The notes under the pieces were generated by a model. That model worked only from the letters and a program-made list of their open reading frames with translations, was not told the origin of the DNA and did no database searches. From Bacteroidaceae bacterium (GTDB lineage: Bacteria > Bacteroidota > Bacteroidia > Bacteroidales > Bacteroidaceae): 33,772 nucleotides of DNA. The translations under genes were made by a program, and so were the position numbers. Position 1 is the first letter of the stretch. Every line of letters begins with the position of its first letter. The stretch spans positions 1 to 33,772 of the forward strand of contig JAFXMB010000087.1 in the NCBI GenBank assembly GCA_017530735.1, in the 5' to 3' direction. Positions 32,906 through 33,772 of this stretch are shown here, one piece after another.

Positions 32906-33686
32906 GGTTGAAGTGTTGGAGGGCGTTCAGGATGCCGTCCTCATCGACGGAGGTGGTGATGTAGTCGGCTTGCTGCTTTAGTTCTGGGGTGGCGTTACCC
33001 ATCGCTACGCCTATTCCGGCCTGCAGGATCATTGAAAGGTCGTTTCCGCCGTCGCCGAATGCGATGGTGCGGCTGGGGTCAAAACCCATGTGGCGGGCAA
33101 TTGCCTGGATGCCTTTACCCTTATCGGCCTCACGGGCGGTTATATCGGTAAACTCCGGATGCCATCGGCCCGATACACAATGGGGCATGCGTGGCATCAT
33201 CTGCTTTTCATAATCGGCATCAAAGAATGCTGTCAGCTGCAGGACATCCTGGCTTAGCAACTCCTGGAGCGGTGATGGGTTATCGAACTCCCTGACATTC
33301 AGATACTGACGGAATATGCGGTCCACGCTGCCGGTAGGGTCAAGCACGGCCACGTGGTCGCGGCCTACTACAATCAGGCCGTATCCCTTGTCTTGCGCAT
33401 CCTGTACGCAGGTTATGACATCCTGCTTTGGTATCGGCTGGTAGCACACCAACTCATCACCTATATAACAAAGTGCGCCGTTTATGGTTATGTATCCGTC
33501 AATCAGATGCTCGATTGCTCCCAAATTGGTGATGATCATGGGCGGTCGTCCGGTTGCTATATACACCTGCGCCCCGCCGGCCTTTGCATCGGTCAGCGCG
33601 CGGACGGTGGATTCAGGGATCTGATGAGTGTTGAAACTCACCAGAGTCCCGTCAATATCAAAAAACAATGCGTAGTTATCGGTCAT
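32850..33686 (-). CDS. Cof-type HAD-IIB phosphatase
   Basis: A 278-residue HAD hydrolase that dephosphorylates small phosphorylated metabolites such as sugar phosphates. Motif I is FFDIDGTLVSF (nucleophile Asp10, Asp12), motif II IATGRPP, and motif III/IV comprises the Lys of DKGKGIQAIARHMGF plus AFGDGGNDLSMILQAGIGVAMGNA; the C2B cap lies between. The family usually ends soon after the DEDGILNALQHF segment. Here about 17 further residues (from TQRGRLTMRH) are encoded by the palindromic repeats 2b and 2a, so the repeat has extended the protein. Its stop lies inside the loop of copy 2a, 18 bp from the HTH gene's stop. Confidence 0.9.
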   Translation of the reverse strand: MTDNYALFFDIDGTLVSFNTHQIPESTVRALTDAKAGGAQVYIATGRPPMIITNLGAIEHLIDGYITINGALCYIGDELVCYQPIPKQDVITCVQDAQDKGYGLIVVGRDHVAVLDPTGSVDRIFRQYLNVREFDNPSPLQELLSQDVLQLTAFFDADYEKQMMPRMPHCVSGRWHPEFTDITAREADKGKGIQAIARHMGFDPSRTIAFGDGGNDLSMILQAGIGVAMGNATPELKQQADYITTSVDEDGILNALQHFNLTQRGRLTMRHLLKNDAK

Positions 33687-33696
33687 AATCCTGATG

Positions 33697-33704
33697 CAAA
33701 ATTA
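33697..33704 (-). promoter_or_regulatory. -7 element of the HAD phosphatase gene
   Basis: The minus strand reads TAATTTTG, a TAnnTTTG match 10 bp before the ATG at 33686, which implies a very short leader. It lies in the left outer arm of the palindrome. Confidence 0.55.
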
Positions 33705-33750
33705 GGCAAAAACGACGCAAAACGAAACGACCCCTTTGCGTCGTTTTTGC

Positions 33751-33758
33751 TAATTTTG
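33751..33758 (+). promoter_or_regulatory. -7 element of the gene leaving the window
   Basis: TAATTTTG, the mirror copy of the minus-strand element, 4 bp before an ATG at 33763. Confidence 0.45.
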
Positions 33759-33762
33759 CGCC

Positions 33763-33772
33763 ATGAACCACA
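33763..33772 (+). CDS. Possible start of a gene cut off by the window end
   Basis: ATG AAC CAC just downstream of a TAATTTTG element. Only three codons are visible and no identity can be given. The spacing implies a nearly leaderless message or a later start. Confidence 0.3.

Larger units (their letters stand above)
33696..33758. repeat. GACGCAAAG repeat, copy 3, within a long palindrome between divergent promoters
   Basis: Core arms 33708-33721 and 33735-33748 pair perfectly over 14 bp. Pairing extends outward (GCAAAATTAG to the left, CTAATTTTGC to the right) with one bulged base, giving a stem of about 25 bp around a 13-nt centre. Confidence 0.85.

Noticed and set aside
32081-33748. CRISPR array
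   Set aside because: The repeats are palindromic, irregularly spaced, in both orientations and placed at gene ends; there are no uniform spacers or cas genes.

Overview
The window looks like chromosomal DNA of a Bacteroidales bacterium (Prevotellaceae- or Bacteroidaceae-like; genus not resolved). Evidence: promoters of the Bacteroidota type (TTTG or TTG about 19-20 bp before TAnnTTTG), few Shine-Dalgarno sites, an outer-membrane beta-barrel protein with a Gly-rich tail, and many secreted glycan enzymes. I see no phage genes, transposases, CRISPR arrays, rRNA or tRNA.

Layout. 1-523: 3' end of an outer-membrane barrel protein. 735-4290 (-): acetylesterase-GH51 arabinofuranosidase fusion and MgtC-like protein. 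4362-8417 (+): histidine phosphatase and GH3 lipoprotein. 8498-11519 (-): SIMPL protein, rsmG, MBL hydrolase and DUF1573 protein, tightly packed. 11624-14973 (+): GH43-like and GH27 enzymes, overlapping by 4 bp. 15060-18731 (+): a small Asn/Gln-rich leader ORF, a hairpin, then glmS and pyrG. 18926-23266 (-): very large secreted CotH/lamin-tail/beta-helix protein. 23493-26065 (+): a second Asn/Gln-rich leader ORF, a strong terminator, then P-II, amtB and a TorF-type outer-membrane protein. 26228-29687 (+): peroxidase, OhrR-type regulator, CDF transporter and DUF2156-GNAT protein, with two palindromic operators at the promoter. 29639-31989 (-): Dabb protein and a Na/Pi transporter fused to a DNA-binding domain. 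32385-33686: HTH/zinc-ribbon regulator and HAD phosphatase, set among copies of a palindromic repeat.

Main discovery candidate: two unlinked operons of glutamine and ammonium metabolism (glmS-pyrG and glnK-amtB) each start with a promoter, a 37-40 codon ORF dense in Asn and Gln codons, and a terminator-like hairpin whose left arm can instead pair with the last codons of the ORF. In both, the competing arm begins exactly five codons before the stop, and both peptides share NNNQ-(I/V)-P. This is the layout of ribosome-mediated transcription attenuation sensing charged Gln/Asn tRNA. I know of no described system of this kind in Bacteroidota, but I could not search.

Other notable items: a Na/Pi cotransporter-PhoU protein ending in an OmpR/PhoB-type winged helix (a possible membrane-bound phosphate-responsive regulator); an inverted repeat with 38-nt arms between pyrG and the CotH gene; two other hairpin repeat families; and Gly/Arg/Gln-rich loops in three unrelated glycosidases.
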